The position numbers and the translations under genes were made by a program. Below, in pieces: positions 55,000 to 64,000 of a stretch of DNA of 64,000 bases (the stretch's first letter is position 1; each line of letters opens with the position of its first letter). The DNA lies in NCBI GenBank assembly GCA_030386875.1, contig CM059575.1, positions 52,420,859 to 52,484,858 on the forward strand, given 5' to 3'. The stretch is from Morinoia aosen (lineage: Eukaryota; Arthropoda; Malacostraca; Amphipoda; Talitridae). Under the pieces are notes generated by a model. That model worked only from the letters and a program-made list of their open reading frames with translations. It did no database searches and was not told the DNA's origin.

Positions 55000-57900
55000 T
55001 CAACACTTTTTACGTAAAAGTAGTACATGGTTTTTATTACTCCTGAATGTTTTATTGCCTATTTTGATTTCTACGTAATTTCGGTTAATTTTTGTTATAA
55101 TACCTGGCCCATTCCAGGTCAGATCAAGCTTATGCTTTCGCGTATGATTGCGCAATAACACTCTGTCGTTTAGTTCGAAATTTTTATTTTTGCGTCGAAG
55201 GTTGTGATACATGGTTCTTTCACTGGTGTTATTTATTATTGTAGCTCTAACGTTTTCAACAATGCGGGCAGCTTCCTGAGCTCGGAATCTTATTATATCA
55301 ACGTTCGTGTCGTGACTGTAATTAGGTTCGAAAGTTACAGCGCTAAAGCTCGGGCACGTATCGCGATTGAAAACAATGAACGAGGGTGTATCCCCCAATG
55401 TGGTATTTAAACTATTGTTTATCGCGTTCTCTGTGCTGTTGAGACACTGATCCCATTCCGTATGCGCTAACGAATTAATGTAGAGTTTTAATAAATTCGT
55501 AATTTTGCGATTATTACGTTCAACAATAGCGTTACTGTGAGGACTCCAAGGGAGGACCTCTTTTTTCGCAATACAATGAATTTGAGAGAATTTTTTAACT
55601 GCCGCAGACTTAAATTCAAGAGCTTGGTCACTTAGGAGTGTTTTAGGATAGCCAAAGGTTGAGAAGCAGCTGTCTAGACAAGAGACAACTGTATCTGCTA
55701 ATCGATCTGCTGTCGCGTAAAGCTTACAGTAACGCGAAAACAAATCGATCACAATGAGAATATATTTATTTTGCTGATCTGTGACAGGTAGAGGACCAAG
55801 GAAGTCCATTGATACCACCTCGAACGGTTCTTTAGCGATGGGAGCGTCTAATATTTTAATAGGTACAGTACAGTTGGCTTTGAGAATCTTACATACATCA
55901 CACATTTTGACAAATTGACGGATTATACTCGTTTCTAATAAATGAAAATAACGCAACTTAAATTTAAACAACGTATGCGTGGCATCAGTATGGTACAAGG
56001 AATGGATACTCAGCACCGCCTTGTGCATGAGCGATGTCGGTATAACCGAAGTGAGAATAGTACTTTCCCTAGAGTCTATTTGTCGTCGTCTATACAGTAT
56101 GTCGTTTAGAATTAAGTATTTTTGTAAGTCAGGGATCGTAGACTGTCTACGAGATAGTAATGCGTCCCTAACTTCAGAACAGAATGGGTCGAGTTGTTGC
56201 TCATTTCGAAATTCGTCTAAAGTCCATGATACGTCTTTTAACTGAGGTACGTAGTCAATCAGTCGGGGTTTTTCAGTTGATTCTGGCGCCACTTGATTTG
56301 AGGGCGTCGTGTCTGTATCGTCTACGTCGGCGGTCAGTGCACCACGGCGTGTAGTCACTGGGAAAGCGTCGACCTCATTGAACTCTGCACAGTCTTCGAG
56401 ATCTGAGATAGTTAGCTGCTGGGGTAACCTACTTAGGCAATCAGCAATGAGATTCTGTTTCCCGGGGAAATATTTTACTACGGGTTCGAAGTGTTGAACG
56501 GTTAGACACCATCTAGACATAGCAGAATCGTCAGGAAGCTTTTTGAAAAACAAGGGCTGTAAGGGTTTGTGGTCTGTGTATAAACAGATCGGATATCCAA
56601 GAATGAGATATTTAAATGCCTTCAGCGCTCTTACAATTGCTAAGAACTCTTTTTTCGTCGTTGAATAGCGCTTTTCTGTTGAATTCAAACTTTTACTGTA
56701 GTATGCAATAGCTTTCATGGATTTTTTTGAATCATTATCTTGTTGCAAAAGTACTGCTCCAATGCCATAGTTTGAAGCATCTGTAAATACATGAAAAGGC
56801 TTGGAAAAATCAGGGTGCTTTAAAACGGTATCTGATGTTAAGACAGATTTAATCTTTTCAAAAGCTTTCTGACATTCAGGCGTCCAGGTAAATTCAACGT
56901 TTTTTCGTAACAATTGATAGAGAGGATATGAAATTGAACCAAACATCGGGATGTGATTGCGGAAATAGTTCGCCACACCTAGAAAACTTTGTAGTTCTTT
57001 CACATTTTTTGGAATCGGGAATTTTTGTAGTTTTTCCGATTCTTTGCAACGGATTCCGTCTGCCGACACAATGTGTCCAAGATATTCAATTGAGCTTTTT
57101 AGAAAATGACATTTTTCAAGTTTAAGGGACAGATTTCCACTACGTAGCTTCTCAAAAACACTCTGTAAATCTTTCAAATGTTGGTTCATAGTTTTGGAAA
57201 ATACTAGTATATCATCAAGGAATACAAAACATAATTTACCGATGATATTTGCAAGAACAGAAGAAATAATTCTTTGGAAAACTGAAGGACTCGAGGATAA
57301 CCCGAATGGCAACCTCTTGAACTGAAATTTCTCGTAACCGATACTGAACGCGGTGAATTTACGACATTTTTCTTCCAACTCGACCTGATGGAAGGCTGAG
57401 CGGAGATCAAGACTTGAAAAAATGCTATTACCACCTAAGGAATAAAGAACTTCGTCAATGCGTGGAATTGGGTAACTTTCCTTGATAATTATTTTATTTA
57501 ATTCACGAAAATCTATGACGGGTCGAATCTCGCCCGACTTCTTTTTCACAATGATTAAAGGGAAATTGTATTCCGAGCTCGATGGCTCGATAATTCCTTG
57601 ATCCAACATCTGTTTATTGGCTTGCAACAAATCATTTTGATATTTATGTGGAATTCGATATGGAGGGATGTTAAGTACTGGAGCATCAGGTTTCAATTCA
57701 ATAGCATGTCGCATGACATTCGTTACTGCAATATTTTCGCCTTCTAGAGTAATTACGTCTCTAAAATTGTTTAATAAATTCATCAGTAATGGTTTAGCAT
57801 CACCATTTTCACAATTTACATCGTCACACGTCAGGGGACGTCTCTCGTTAATATCCCCTTCTCGGACAACATCGTTTTTTGCTTTATTTCCCACTTCATC

Positions 57901-59337
57901 AACACGATTATCGTTACCACAATGCCTCGTTTCTGCAGATACTAAACCAACGTCTTTACCAGAGATGGCATTGAAACTTCCACCATTAACACTGTCGACT
58001 TTGGGTAGATCCGCATTATCATGGGCATCGCACAAATTCGCATCTCGCACAGCTTCGTGCACGGTAGACATGTAAATCTCGTGTTCAATTTCCTTGTCGT
58101 TAATTTCTTCAATCGTACTTAACATCGTATTGTCGCTCAAATATACCACGTCTTCCGAGACGTTCAAAAGCATTACAGGGACAAAACCATTTGACCTGAT
58201 GTCCACAACTGATTCGGCGACATAAATACCATTCGCGAGAATTGTCTTATTCATAATATACCTTCCGGGCTTAGCCTTTTTGACATACCCATTAATAACA
58301 CGTAAACAATTTCTGGGCATTTCCACCGCTCCACAATGAACGACTATTTCTCGTTTTTTACTATATTTCAAACCTCTCGCATGTTCCTTAGTTTCTCTTA
58401 TTTTCTTCGCATGCGTTTCATTTTTTACTTTCCCATTATTTTCTCGCCCTGCCGTTGGGCTTGGGATACCCCTCTCTTCTGCAGTATTTATCTCTAGGCT
58501 ATTTCCTTGCCTACCGCCATTTTCTTGGCCTGTAATTCTTGTTTCCTTCTGCTTCAGCAGATACTTCTCAATACGCCTCCTACCGGCAAGCACGTCAGCC
58601 ATCAGGCATTCTGGTTTACTTATAGTATTCATAAATATCTCCTTTCTACTTCGCTCGTGCAATTCCTGCACATCATGAAACGGTACTTTAACTCCGTCAA
58701 GAACGATAAAACCTTCTTTAAAATTTAGCACGGCATCCTGCAAAATATCTCTGCCAAGGATCACGTCATATTTAAATTCGGCATTCTTCAAAATCAAAGC
58801 GCTGGTATTGATTTCCTTACTATTGGGCAGCGTAATACAAAGATCGAGTTCTCCTGATACTTGGCTTTTTGAATTGACACCGCTGATACTCAGAGCACTG
58901 GGCTTAATTTGCTCGTTTATACCTTTTAAATTCCGGTAACTCACTAAACATCTGTCGCTACCGCTGTCGATTAGAGCGCTCATCAATTTGTTATCATGAC
59001 GTAATATAATTGTAGGCTTCTTAGAACGTCGTAATGAAAATAAACCATCGCTTTCCTTCCTTAAACGACCTTCTTTCATTATCGTCGCTGACAAACAAAC
59101 TTCTACAGGTAGTTCAGAATTTGCACCTACATCCAGTTCTTGTTCGCCTAGTAATTCGAATTTATTTTTACACAAGAAAAGCGGATCCACCACAGAAGTC
59201 GACTTTATAATAGTATCTGGTTTCAACACCACATTTTTGTTGACGAGGATAGCAGCTCCAACCCCGGGCACTGGCAACTCCTTCTCTACTGCAAGACACT
59301 CTGAATTTTCCGATTTTTCTTTGTCTACTCTAAAAAA
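55000..59337 (-). CDS. Gypsy-1 Pol (protease, reverse transcriptase, RNase H, integrase)
   Basis: Open in the -1 frame from the slippery site, with about 1,445 residues to the stop at 55000-55002. Numbering from the codon at 59277, protease has SALIDSGSDRC (Asp 104). Reverse transcriptase has RPVIDFRELNKII, SSLDLRSAFHQVELEEKC and catalytic CFVFLDDILVFSKT near 686. RNase H starts HVFTDASNYGIGAVL near 827 and includes YTDHKPL. Integrase has a zinc region ending CDVCKILKANC near 1124. Its D-D-E core is SMDFLGPLPV, TLLSDQALEF and SNAIVERNNRKI (Glu near 1249). A GPY/F-like C-terminus (NGPGIITKIN) is near 1392. There is no ATG at its head (59277 is TTG), which supports expression as a Gag-Pol fusion. 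The products would act in cytoplasmic particles and, for integrase, in the nucleus. Confidence 0.92.
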   Translation of the reverse strand, partial: FFRVDKEKSENSECLAVEKELPVPGVGAAILVNKNVVLKPDTIIKSTSVVDPLFLCKNKFELLGEQELDVGANSELPVEVCLSATIMKEGRLRKESDGLFSLRRSKKPTIILRHDNKLMSALIDSGSDRCLVSYRNLKGINEQIKPSALSISGVNSKSQVSGELDLCITLPNSKEINTSALILKNAEFKYDVILGRDILQDAVLNFKEGFIVLDGVKVPFHDVQELHERSRKEIFMNTISKPECLMADVLAGRRRIEKYLLKQKETRITGQENGGRQGNSLEINTAEERGIPSPTAGRENNGKVKNETHAKKIRETKEHARGLKYSKKREIVVHCGAVEMPRNCLRVINGYVKKAKPGRYIMNKTILANGIYVAESVVDIRSNGFVPVMLLNVSEDVVYLSDNTMLSTIEEINDKEIEHEIYMSTVHEAVRDANLCDAHDNADLPKVDSVNGGSFNAISGKDVGLVSAETRHCGNDNRVDEVGNKAKNDVVREGDINERRPLTCDDVNCENGDAKPLLMNLLNNFRDVITLEGENIAVTNVMRHAIELKPDAPVLNIPPYRIPHKYQNDLLQANKQMLDQGIIEPSSSEYNFPLIIVKKKSGEIRPVIDFRELNKIIIKESYPIPRIDEVLYSLGGNSIFSSLDLRSAFHQVELEEKCRKFTAFSIGYEKFQFKRLPFGLSSSPSVFQRIISSVLANIIGKLCFVFLDDILVFSKTMNQHLKDLQSVFEKLRSGNLSLKLEKCHFLKSSIEYLGHIVSADGIRCKESEKLQKFPIPKNVKELQSFLGVANYFRNHIPMFGSISYPLYQLLRKNVEFTWTPECQKAFEKIKSVLTSDTVLKHPDFSKPFHVFTDASNYGIGAVLLQQDNDSKKSMKAIAYYSKSLNSTEKRYSTTKKEFLAIVRALKAFKYLILGYPICLYTDHKPLQPLFFKKLPDDSAMSRWCLTVQHFEPVVKYFPGKQNLIADCLSRLPQQLTISDLEDCAEFNEVDAFPVTTRRGALTADVDDTDTTPSNQVAPESTEKPRLIDYVPQLKDVSWTLDEFRNEQQLDPFCSEVRDALLSRRQSTIPDLQKYLILNDILYRRRQIDSRESTILTSVIPTSLMHKAVLSIHSLYHTDATHTLFKFKLRYFHLLETSIIRQFVKMCDVCKILKANCTVPIKILDAPIAKEPFEVVSMDFLGPLPVTDQQNKYILIVIDLFSRYCKLYATADRLADTVVSCLDSCFSTFGYPKTLLSDQALEFKSAAVKKFSQIHCIAKKEVLPWSPHSNAIVERNNRKITNLLKLYINSLAHTEWDQCLNSTENAINNSLNTTLGDTPSFIVFNRDTCPSFSAVTFEPNYSHDTNVDIIRFRAQEAARIVENVRATIINNTSERTMYHNLRRKNKNFELNDRVLLRNHTRKHKLDLTWNGPGIITKINRNYVEIKIGNKTFRSNKNHVLLLRKKC

Positions 59338-60764
59338 TTTTCACCCTCGCAAGATGCGGCGTAGTACGCTTCACCTCGTCCTCTAGTCCGACCCCGCGAA
59401 AGACATTCGCGTGCAAAATGGCCCGTCTTCCCACAAGTGTAGCAAGCATGGCCTCGAAAATTAGATTTGCTTTGGCCTCTTTTACTCGTGCACACACTTT
59501 GAACATGACCTGCGGTATTGCACAGTGAACAAAACGACTTAGATTTATCATTATTAGTCTGTTGTGGGTTTACCACCTGAGCCTCGTGGCACTCCAAAGA
59601 ACCTAAAGGTCGATCTCCGAAGTAAGCATGCTGTCTACCCCTTGGAAATCTAGCAGGTCTCCAATTGCTTCTAAAAAATGGTCTCCGACCTTGAAATCGT
59701 CGGCTGGTATTTTGTGATGCATAGAAGACCTCGGAGGACGAATCTTTCTCATCCCACTCTCCTTCTTCGGGCACGACTGCAAGATAAGTCTCCCTTGTTT
59801 GATACGGGAACTGGGTATTATTTTTGCGCGCAAGTATTTCTCTTCCCTCAGGGTTATTACGCACAGCGGAAACTAGACGAGCTAAAAGTTCCTCTGAACT
59901 TATGAATGGTCGTGAAAATATTTTTTTACAGAAATTCTCTTCCAATAATGGAGCAAGGATCGCTGTAGCAAGGCTGAAAACAACTAGATCTCCAGAGAAT
60001 TTTTTCAATTCGTTTTGATTTGTACTAGCAGTTACAAATGGATGTCTTTGTATTGCTACTTCATTACTATTAAGAATATGATCACTCAAATTTCTTATTT
60101 TTGACATTGCCATAACCAATTGAGCAGACAATCCTTCGTTTCGTAACAGTCGTAGCTGGTTCAGGTCGCAAGCCAAGGCATGTACAGAGCGTTCACCTTT
60201 CGCTACGTAGATGTCATCGAGAATATCGATAACTTGATCAAATGAATAATTAATAGCAGGGTCTACTAATTTTGTGACGACGCCATTAAAGTCGCCGACG
60301 CTTTTGTGTGCACTGCGTACAAGTAACTCTTTTTTGGCGTCATCTGAAGTGACGTCGGGTAATAAACACATATACGATTTGAGATTGGCCACATGCGTTC
60401 GAAAACTTTTTGTTTCAGAGAAAATCGGATCTCGGACCCTCTGACGGCCCTTAAATAGAGGTAACTCTGCACTGGACAAAATAGTACTGCCCCTTTGTAA
60501 CGTGGTTGTGACACCACCACCTGTCATCGGTCCGCTAGAGGACGTCATTGTACTAACACTAGGCGTACTGAACGACACAGTCTGCGTGCTAACAGTGGTC
60601 GTAATTACTGTCGTGGTCTGTGGTCCAGACATAGTTACACTTGTTGGATTATGTGCGCACGTACCAGGTAACGTACCACTAAATGCTGGGACAGAAATTC
60701 TTCCACTACCGGTAATAATACTCGTCGAACGGATAAATTCAGGCTCGGAGTCAGAATCTCCCAT
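59325..60764 (-). CDS. Gypsy-1 Gag
   Basis: 479 residues from the ATG at 60764. The track extends one codon further to a GTG, which I reject as the start. It begins MGDSDSEPEFIRSTSII, then has a long Ser/Thr-rich stretch (TTVITTTVSTQTVSFSTPSV). A helical capsid-like middle follows (RTHVANLKSYMCLL, QLRLLRNEGLSAQLVMAMSK). There is an Arg/Gly/Phe-rich RNA-binding stretch (FQGRRPFFRSNWRPARFPRG). Two zinc knuckles follow, CSLCNTAGHVQSVC near residue 412 and CYTCGKTGHFAREC near 442, both C-x2-C-x4-H-x4-C. It ends ENFLE and a TAG. The last codons contain the frameshift heptamer. Gag should form the particle shell and package the element RNA. Confidence 0.9.
   Translation of the reverse strand: MGDSDSEPEFIRSTSIITGSGRISVPAFSGTLPGTCAHNPTSVTMSGPQTTTVITTTVSTQTVSFSTPSVSTMTSSSGPMTGGGVTTTLQRGSTILSSAELPLFKGRQRVRDPIFSETKSFRTHVANLKSYMCLLPDVTSDDAKKELLVRSAHKSVGDFNGVVTKLVDPAINYSFDQVIDILDDIYVAKGERSVHALACDLNQLRLLRNEGLSAQLVMAMSKIRNLSDHILNSNEVAIQRHPFVTASTNQNELKKFSGDLVVFSLATAILAPLLEENFCKKIFSRPFISSEELLARLVSAVRNNPEGREILARKNNTQFPYQTRETYLAVVPEEGEWDEKDSSSEVFYASQNTSRRFQGRRPFFRSNWRPARFPRGRQHAYFGDRPLGSLECHEAQVVNPQQTNNDKSKSFCSLCNTAGHVQSVCTSKRGQSKSNFRGHACYTCGKTGHFARECLSRGRTRGRGEAYYAASCEGENFLE
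59331..59337 (-). promoter_or_regulatory. Gypsy-1 gag-pol -1 frameshift site
   Basis: Minus strand T TTT TTA, read in gag frame as AAT TTT TTA, followed by GAG TAG. It fits the X XXY YYZ rule and is the same heptamer used by HIV-1. A -1 slip on it enters the open pol frame directly. I did not identify a downstream stem or pseudoknot with confidence. Confidence 0.75.
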
Positions 60765-61887
60765 CACTTAACATAACAAGAAAACAGCAAAAACTCAAAA
60801 CTCAATTTCAACAATCCCATTCACCGACGCAGAATTTCTACGCCGCAAAAAAAAACGCTTGACACCGAATAATCTCAAAATCCTATCACTCAAAAATAAT
60901 TTGAACGACGCGACAGCGCGTTAAAAATCTATCTCTCAAAATGAATGTGATCCCACCGTAAGAATTAACCTCACGGTACTAACTACAATAAAATTATCGT
61001 CAATATAAATACCAAAATCAATATGCTATCGCAGCAATTCACCTAAACACAATACCAAACAATACCTTTATACGATAATATTCGCACCGCCACCAAAAAA
61101 GTTTTTTTTAAAACGAAACGATCACTATTACAGAGCATCCAATTACTACAAAATCAAATGAGCGCTCGGCAGCAAACCACTAACTATCTTCTAAAAATGA
61201 ATTACCGTAATGTCTTCTTTGATCTCACAAAATAACGCAATCAATTTACTTACAAGGTAATACTTCTACACGATTCCAATGTTATTAGTCACTCAATAAC
61301 CAATTTATCGAAAAGAACTAGACGGAGAGAAAAAAATGACTGACCTAGTCACACAGATTATATCCTAAAAATGCAAGAAAAATTTGATAGTTACAGGATC
61401 ACTTAACTGATAACTCAGCAACGCCGTGCAGTAGCCACAGGGAGCAGGCAGAACAGCTACAGCTGATCCCAAGGACGCTCTAGTAGACTGCCCAGCAACA
61501 GTAGCACCAGACGCGGCGCCGATCTCAAGGTCGTCTCCGTAGCACAGGCACAGCACAGCAAGATGTCGAGAGTGCCGGATGCCAAGGTGGTACAGGTAGC
61601 GCCGACACACAGCGTAGCAGTAGGTTGTAGCACGTAGCACGTCTCTAGTATTTTTTACGTATGTTCACGTTTCCTGAAAGTGCGTAATTGCACAGATCAC
61701 TGTTTATTTATACGTATTAATAACGGAACACAGTTTCTTTAAACTCGAGTGAAGACACTTGGGTATGCAATCTAGTTATCACATACACGTTTCACAATGT
61801 TCTCGAAGTTGTAGTATCACAGTAAATGTTCGTAGAATTTTATGAACACAACCACTGATGCGTTCAACTGGTAATTGACCACGTTAC
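60765..61887 (-). other. Gypsy-1 leader between small ORF and gag
   Basis: About 1.1 kb without a credible gene. It would be retained in genomic RNA and removed in the inferred spliced RNA. The 91-residue frame at 61365-61640 is not supported. Confidence 0.5.
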
Positions 61888-62111
61888 TTTTTCCGATGGA
61901 AATTTATGCACAATTTTATGACGCACTGATCTCCTTCTTGCTCCAGGTCGACACGCGCTTTGTAGGGCACTCCTACGGGTATATCGAAATTCAATAGGTA
62001 AGAATCCAGCATATCTTTCTCAGGAACACGTTTCACCAAGAATTTAAAAACATTGTTATATACTTGCGGTGCTTCCTCAATTTCTCTTCCCGTTGCTTTA
62101 GATTCCTCCAT
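61888..62111 (-). CDS. Gypsy-1 leader ORF, exon 1 of the inferred spliced gene
   Basis: An ATG at 62111, 224 bases after the 5' LTR, opens a 75-codon frame that ends IKLCINFHRKK and a TAA at 61884-61886. The last codons overlap a splice-donor-like GAAAAAGTAACGT with its GT at 61887-61886. A cut there leaves 224 nt (74 codons plus 2 nt), which matches in phase the acceptor at 54451. The encoded part is acidic at first (MEESKATGREIEEAPQVY) and then resembles a small folded domain with alternating strands (SYLLNFDIPVGVPYKARVDL). I do not recognise it. If unspliced it would be a short peptide upstream of gag. Function unknown. Confidence 0.55.
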
Positions 62112-62317
62112 AATAATATTGACGCTTGATCCAAAAGATTCTCTTCACACGAAGCGATGAGCAGTCCTCCACACTACGAGAAGTTCCGTAAAAACACGAT
62201 CGAAGTAGAGTCACCGACGAGGCTTTTGACTCAATCTTCCGTTCCCTTCAATCACAGAAGTCACTGAACCACGTTTATAGCACAAGTCGCAAAATTACAA
62301 CACTTCGTGGGTACGTA

Positions 62318-62333
62318 ATCAACTGATCCACCA
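62318..62333 (-). other. Gypsy-1 candidate primer-binding site
   Basis: Minus strand TGGTGGATCAGTTGAT begins 1 nt inside the 5' LTR. The TGG would pair with a tRNA CCA end. The tRNA is not identified. Confidence 0.55.
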
Positions 62334-62334
62334 G

Positions 62335-62564
62335 TATGCGTAATCCGTATCTAAGGGTGGATATTGAGTAGACGAGAAGACTTCAACGTGTACTTGACGT
62401 AAAGAGGTAGTAGATCCAAATGCGCCCTGCAGCGCTGCACACATCCTATTTATAGCTTATGATTCGCTGACTCAGCAGCGCACACTATGCCCGCGTCGCA
62501 GCTTAGGGTTGGCATACGTACGTACCGACATGGGTACGAACAAGTACGTAACCAGGTCGGCACA
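62335..62564 (-). repeat. Gypsy-1 5' LTR
   Basis: 230 bp, identical by eye to 52603-52832. It should drive transcription of the element toward lower coordinates. Confidence 0.92.
62446..62454 (-). promoter_or_regulatory. TATA box in the Gypsy-1 5' LTR
   Basis: Minus strand CTATAAATAGG is a strong TATA-box match. The same box sits at the equivalent place in the 3' LTR (52714-52722). Confidence 0.6.
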
Positions 62565-62689
62565 AGATGATGTGCACCACTTTTAGCCAAATGTTCCCAG
62601 AAAATTAGCCACAATTAGCCACTTTTATTTTTATTGTAAATAAATTAAAAAACAGTGATACAGATAATTGTCTTACCTTTTTGAGTTCA

Positions 62690-64000
62690 TTAAATTGATT
62701 CCACGACAATGTCTTCAAATTCTTGTGAAAATTTTTCTTCTGAAATTTGTTTGCTGCATCCTGGTTGGTCAACTTCATTGATATCTTGTGCTTCGGGTGT
62801 TAAATACATGTCGCTTGTGAAGAGGCTGAGCATTCTTTCTGTTACATGAAAGTCTTTGCAACAAGTTTTATTAGCTAGCAAATAAGATTTAATTCTCAAG
62901 ACGGAGTCTATCGTTTTAGTTGCTAACTTGTTTCTTTGTTTGCTCTTCACATTTGTTACAAATGAAAAAATGCGTTCCACAAATGCATTACTAATGGGTG
63001 CTGAGAAAAGGTTGAGCATCACTTGACCAATGTCAGTAAAATATTTTTCTCCGAGAGCATTTTCAAACTTGATAACCATTGCCCAAAATTCGATTGGATC
63101 GGATGGTATGCTTCCTGTTTTGATCTCTTCTTTCCAGTTAATATGAAGTAAATTCATGTACTGATTTTCAATTTTGCTGACGTCATAATTGCTTATGAAG
63201 GAGTGAAAAGATTTGGGTAAATCCTTAAAATCTGGTCTCATTTGACTTAGCGCTCTTTCAGGTTTGAAAAGGTGGAGACTCTTCACCACGTTATCGTCAT
63301 CTAATAAGCGACATTCTAATTGTCTGCTTGCCTCGATAACAGCATTAAGACATTTTTCTTCAATGATATCCTTCTCTTTTTCTGGCATTGTAGATTCTCT
63401 GAGAAGCAGCTCAAATTTGGCTCTAAGAAATCTTGAATCAATCTTTTGTTTGAGTGACTGATGAAGCATTTCAACATCTCTATTTAATTAACTTGCACAC
63501 ATCTGCATGTGTGGCCTGAAATGCAGCGTTCAGGTGCTCAAAATCTTGAATTATTGGTAGTAGAAATGTAAGATATAGCAAATTTGCTTGATCATTCAGC
63601 ATGGCATCAATAATATTTGCATGGTAGTTGCGTTCTTTGTCTTTGAGTAGCTTAAAATACAATTTTAGCTCCTCCCATTTCGTCACAATGGCATAAATGC
63701 ACTTTCCTTTCACTAGCCCTCTAGTGTTAGCTGGAGTTATGAACTTTGTTGAATCTATGCATCCATCATTGAGCAACGTAAATACTTCTTTGAATTCAGT
63801 TTGTCGGATGGAGCTACATTTAAACCATCGAGCTATTTCTGCTATCAAGAAACCAAGGTTTGATGGTAATTTCTTGTTTGCATATTCACAACAGAGAGCC
63901 AAACTGTGGCAAGTGCATTTAATAAACACAAGATTTTCATTTTTTTCTTTTAGTCTTGAGAGGACAGAATTGTGTTTGCCACAGACATTAGTTGCCCCAT
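62690..64000 (-). pseudogene. hAT element 2 transposase, C-terminal part
   Basis: The minus-strand frame is already open at the window edge and reads CGKHNSVLSRLKEKNENLVF and IKCTCHSLALCCEYANKKLP, the block after the first catalytic Asp in ZMYM6/KIAA1586-like hAT transposases. It then has IARWFKCSSIRQTEFKEVF. It hits a stop at 63480-63482 where an A run is one base out of register. The other frame continues from about 63478 (HQSLKQKIDSRFLRAKFELL) to the dimerisation domain (SNAFVERIFSFVTNVKSKQR, DSVLRIKSYLL) and stops at 62690-62692. Apart from that single break it is well preserved. The N-terminus, with the BED finger, should lie beyond 64000. Confidence 0.8.

Larger units (their letters stand above)
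52603..62564 (-). mobile_element. Gypsy element 1, apparently intact and very young
   Basis: Two 230-bp LTRs (52603-52832 and 62335-62564) look identical base for base and are flanked by the 4-bp TSD AGAT (52599-52602 and 62565-62568). On the minus strand the order is 5' LTR, primer site, small leader frame, gag, pol, a third frame downstream of pol, polypurine tract, 3' LTR. Gag and pol have no internal stop. This is the best candidate for an active element in the window. Confidence 0.93.
52589..64000 (-). mobile_element. hAT element 2, split by Gypsy element 1, runs off the window
   Basis: The left terminus CAGGGTTGCCAGAT begins at 52589. Gypsy element 1 occupies 52603-62564. The hAT sequence resumes at 62569 with TTAGCCA-type subterminal repeats and a minus-strand transposase whose N-terminal part lies beyond 64000. 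The 8 bases before 52589 (GTCGCTGG) should be the TSD, but the other copy is not in view. The terminus resembles hAT element 1. Confidence 0.8.

Noticed and set aside
61365..61640. 91-residue frame in the Gypsy-1 leader
   Set aside because: Biased Ala/Cys/Tyr composition, no start context or splice support, unlike the frame at 61888-62111.

Overview
The window reads as repeat-rich eukaryotic DNA, most likely from an arthropod and perhaps a crustacean. The lineage is inferred only from the mixture of transposon types: BEL/Pao, two kinds of Gypsy, a Penelope-like fragment, CR1/Jockey-like LINEs, hAT elements and TTAA-target MITEs. I found no operons, rRNA, tRNA or CRISPR. The only host-gene candidate is one Kelch-type terminal exon, and it carries a frame break. 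Nearly everything else is transposon, solo LTR or tandem array, and target-site duplications (TSDs) let the insertion order be read directly.

Region by region. 0.2-1 kb: 3' fragment of a Penelope-like element. 1.7-3.4 kb: a hAT deletion derivative with 8-bp TSDs. 4-4.8 kb: a decayed LTR. 5.1-11.5 kb: a minus-strand LTR element with no pol (large retrotransposon derivative type), one LTR of which carries a TTAA MITE. 12.5-13.2 kb: a minisatellite. 14.7-25.8 kb: a four-layer nest. A minus-strand LINE is split by a BEL/Pao element, the 5' LTR of that element is split by a hAT-like MITE, and that MITE is split by a second copy of itself. 26-31.4 kb: GT-rich minisatellites, a second LINE on the plus strand and decayed tandem repeats. 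32.7-40.5 kb: several copies of a SINE-like repeat, a 23-residue-repeat coding remnant (STPR-like), a solo LTR, the Kelch exon, and a 21-bp array apparently grown from the SINE-like core.

40.5-52.5 kb: a 40-bp minisatellite split by a degenerate Gypsy element (element 2), which itself carries a TTAA MITE. 52.6-64 kb: a hAT element running off the window, split by a very young Gypsy element (element 1, minus strand) with two LTRs that look identical.

Gypsy element 1 is the most interesting object. Its gag and pol are open. A T TTT TTA heptamer two codons before the gag stop would put ribosomes into the pol frame by a -1 shift. A small open frame in the 5' leader ends at a plausible splice donor, and a second one downstream of pol starts at a plausible acceptor. 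The two exons are phase-compatible and total exactly 573 nt including the stop. This suggests a retrovirus-like layout in which unspliced RNA gives Gag and Gag-Pol, and a spliced RNA gives a small protein with one membrane segment that is not a recognisable envelope.

All calls come from reading the sequence by eye. No database search, alignment program or expression data was used.
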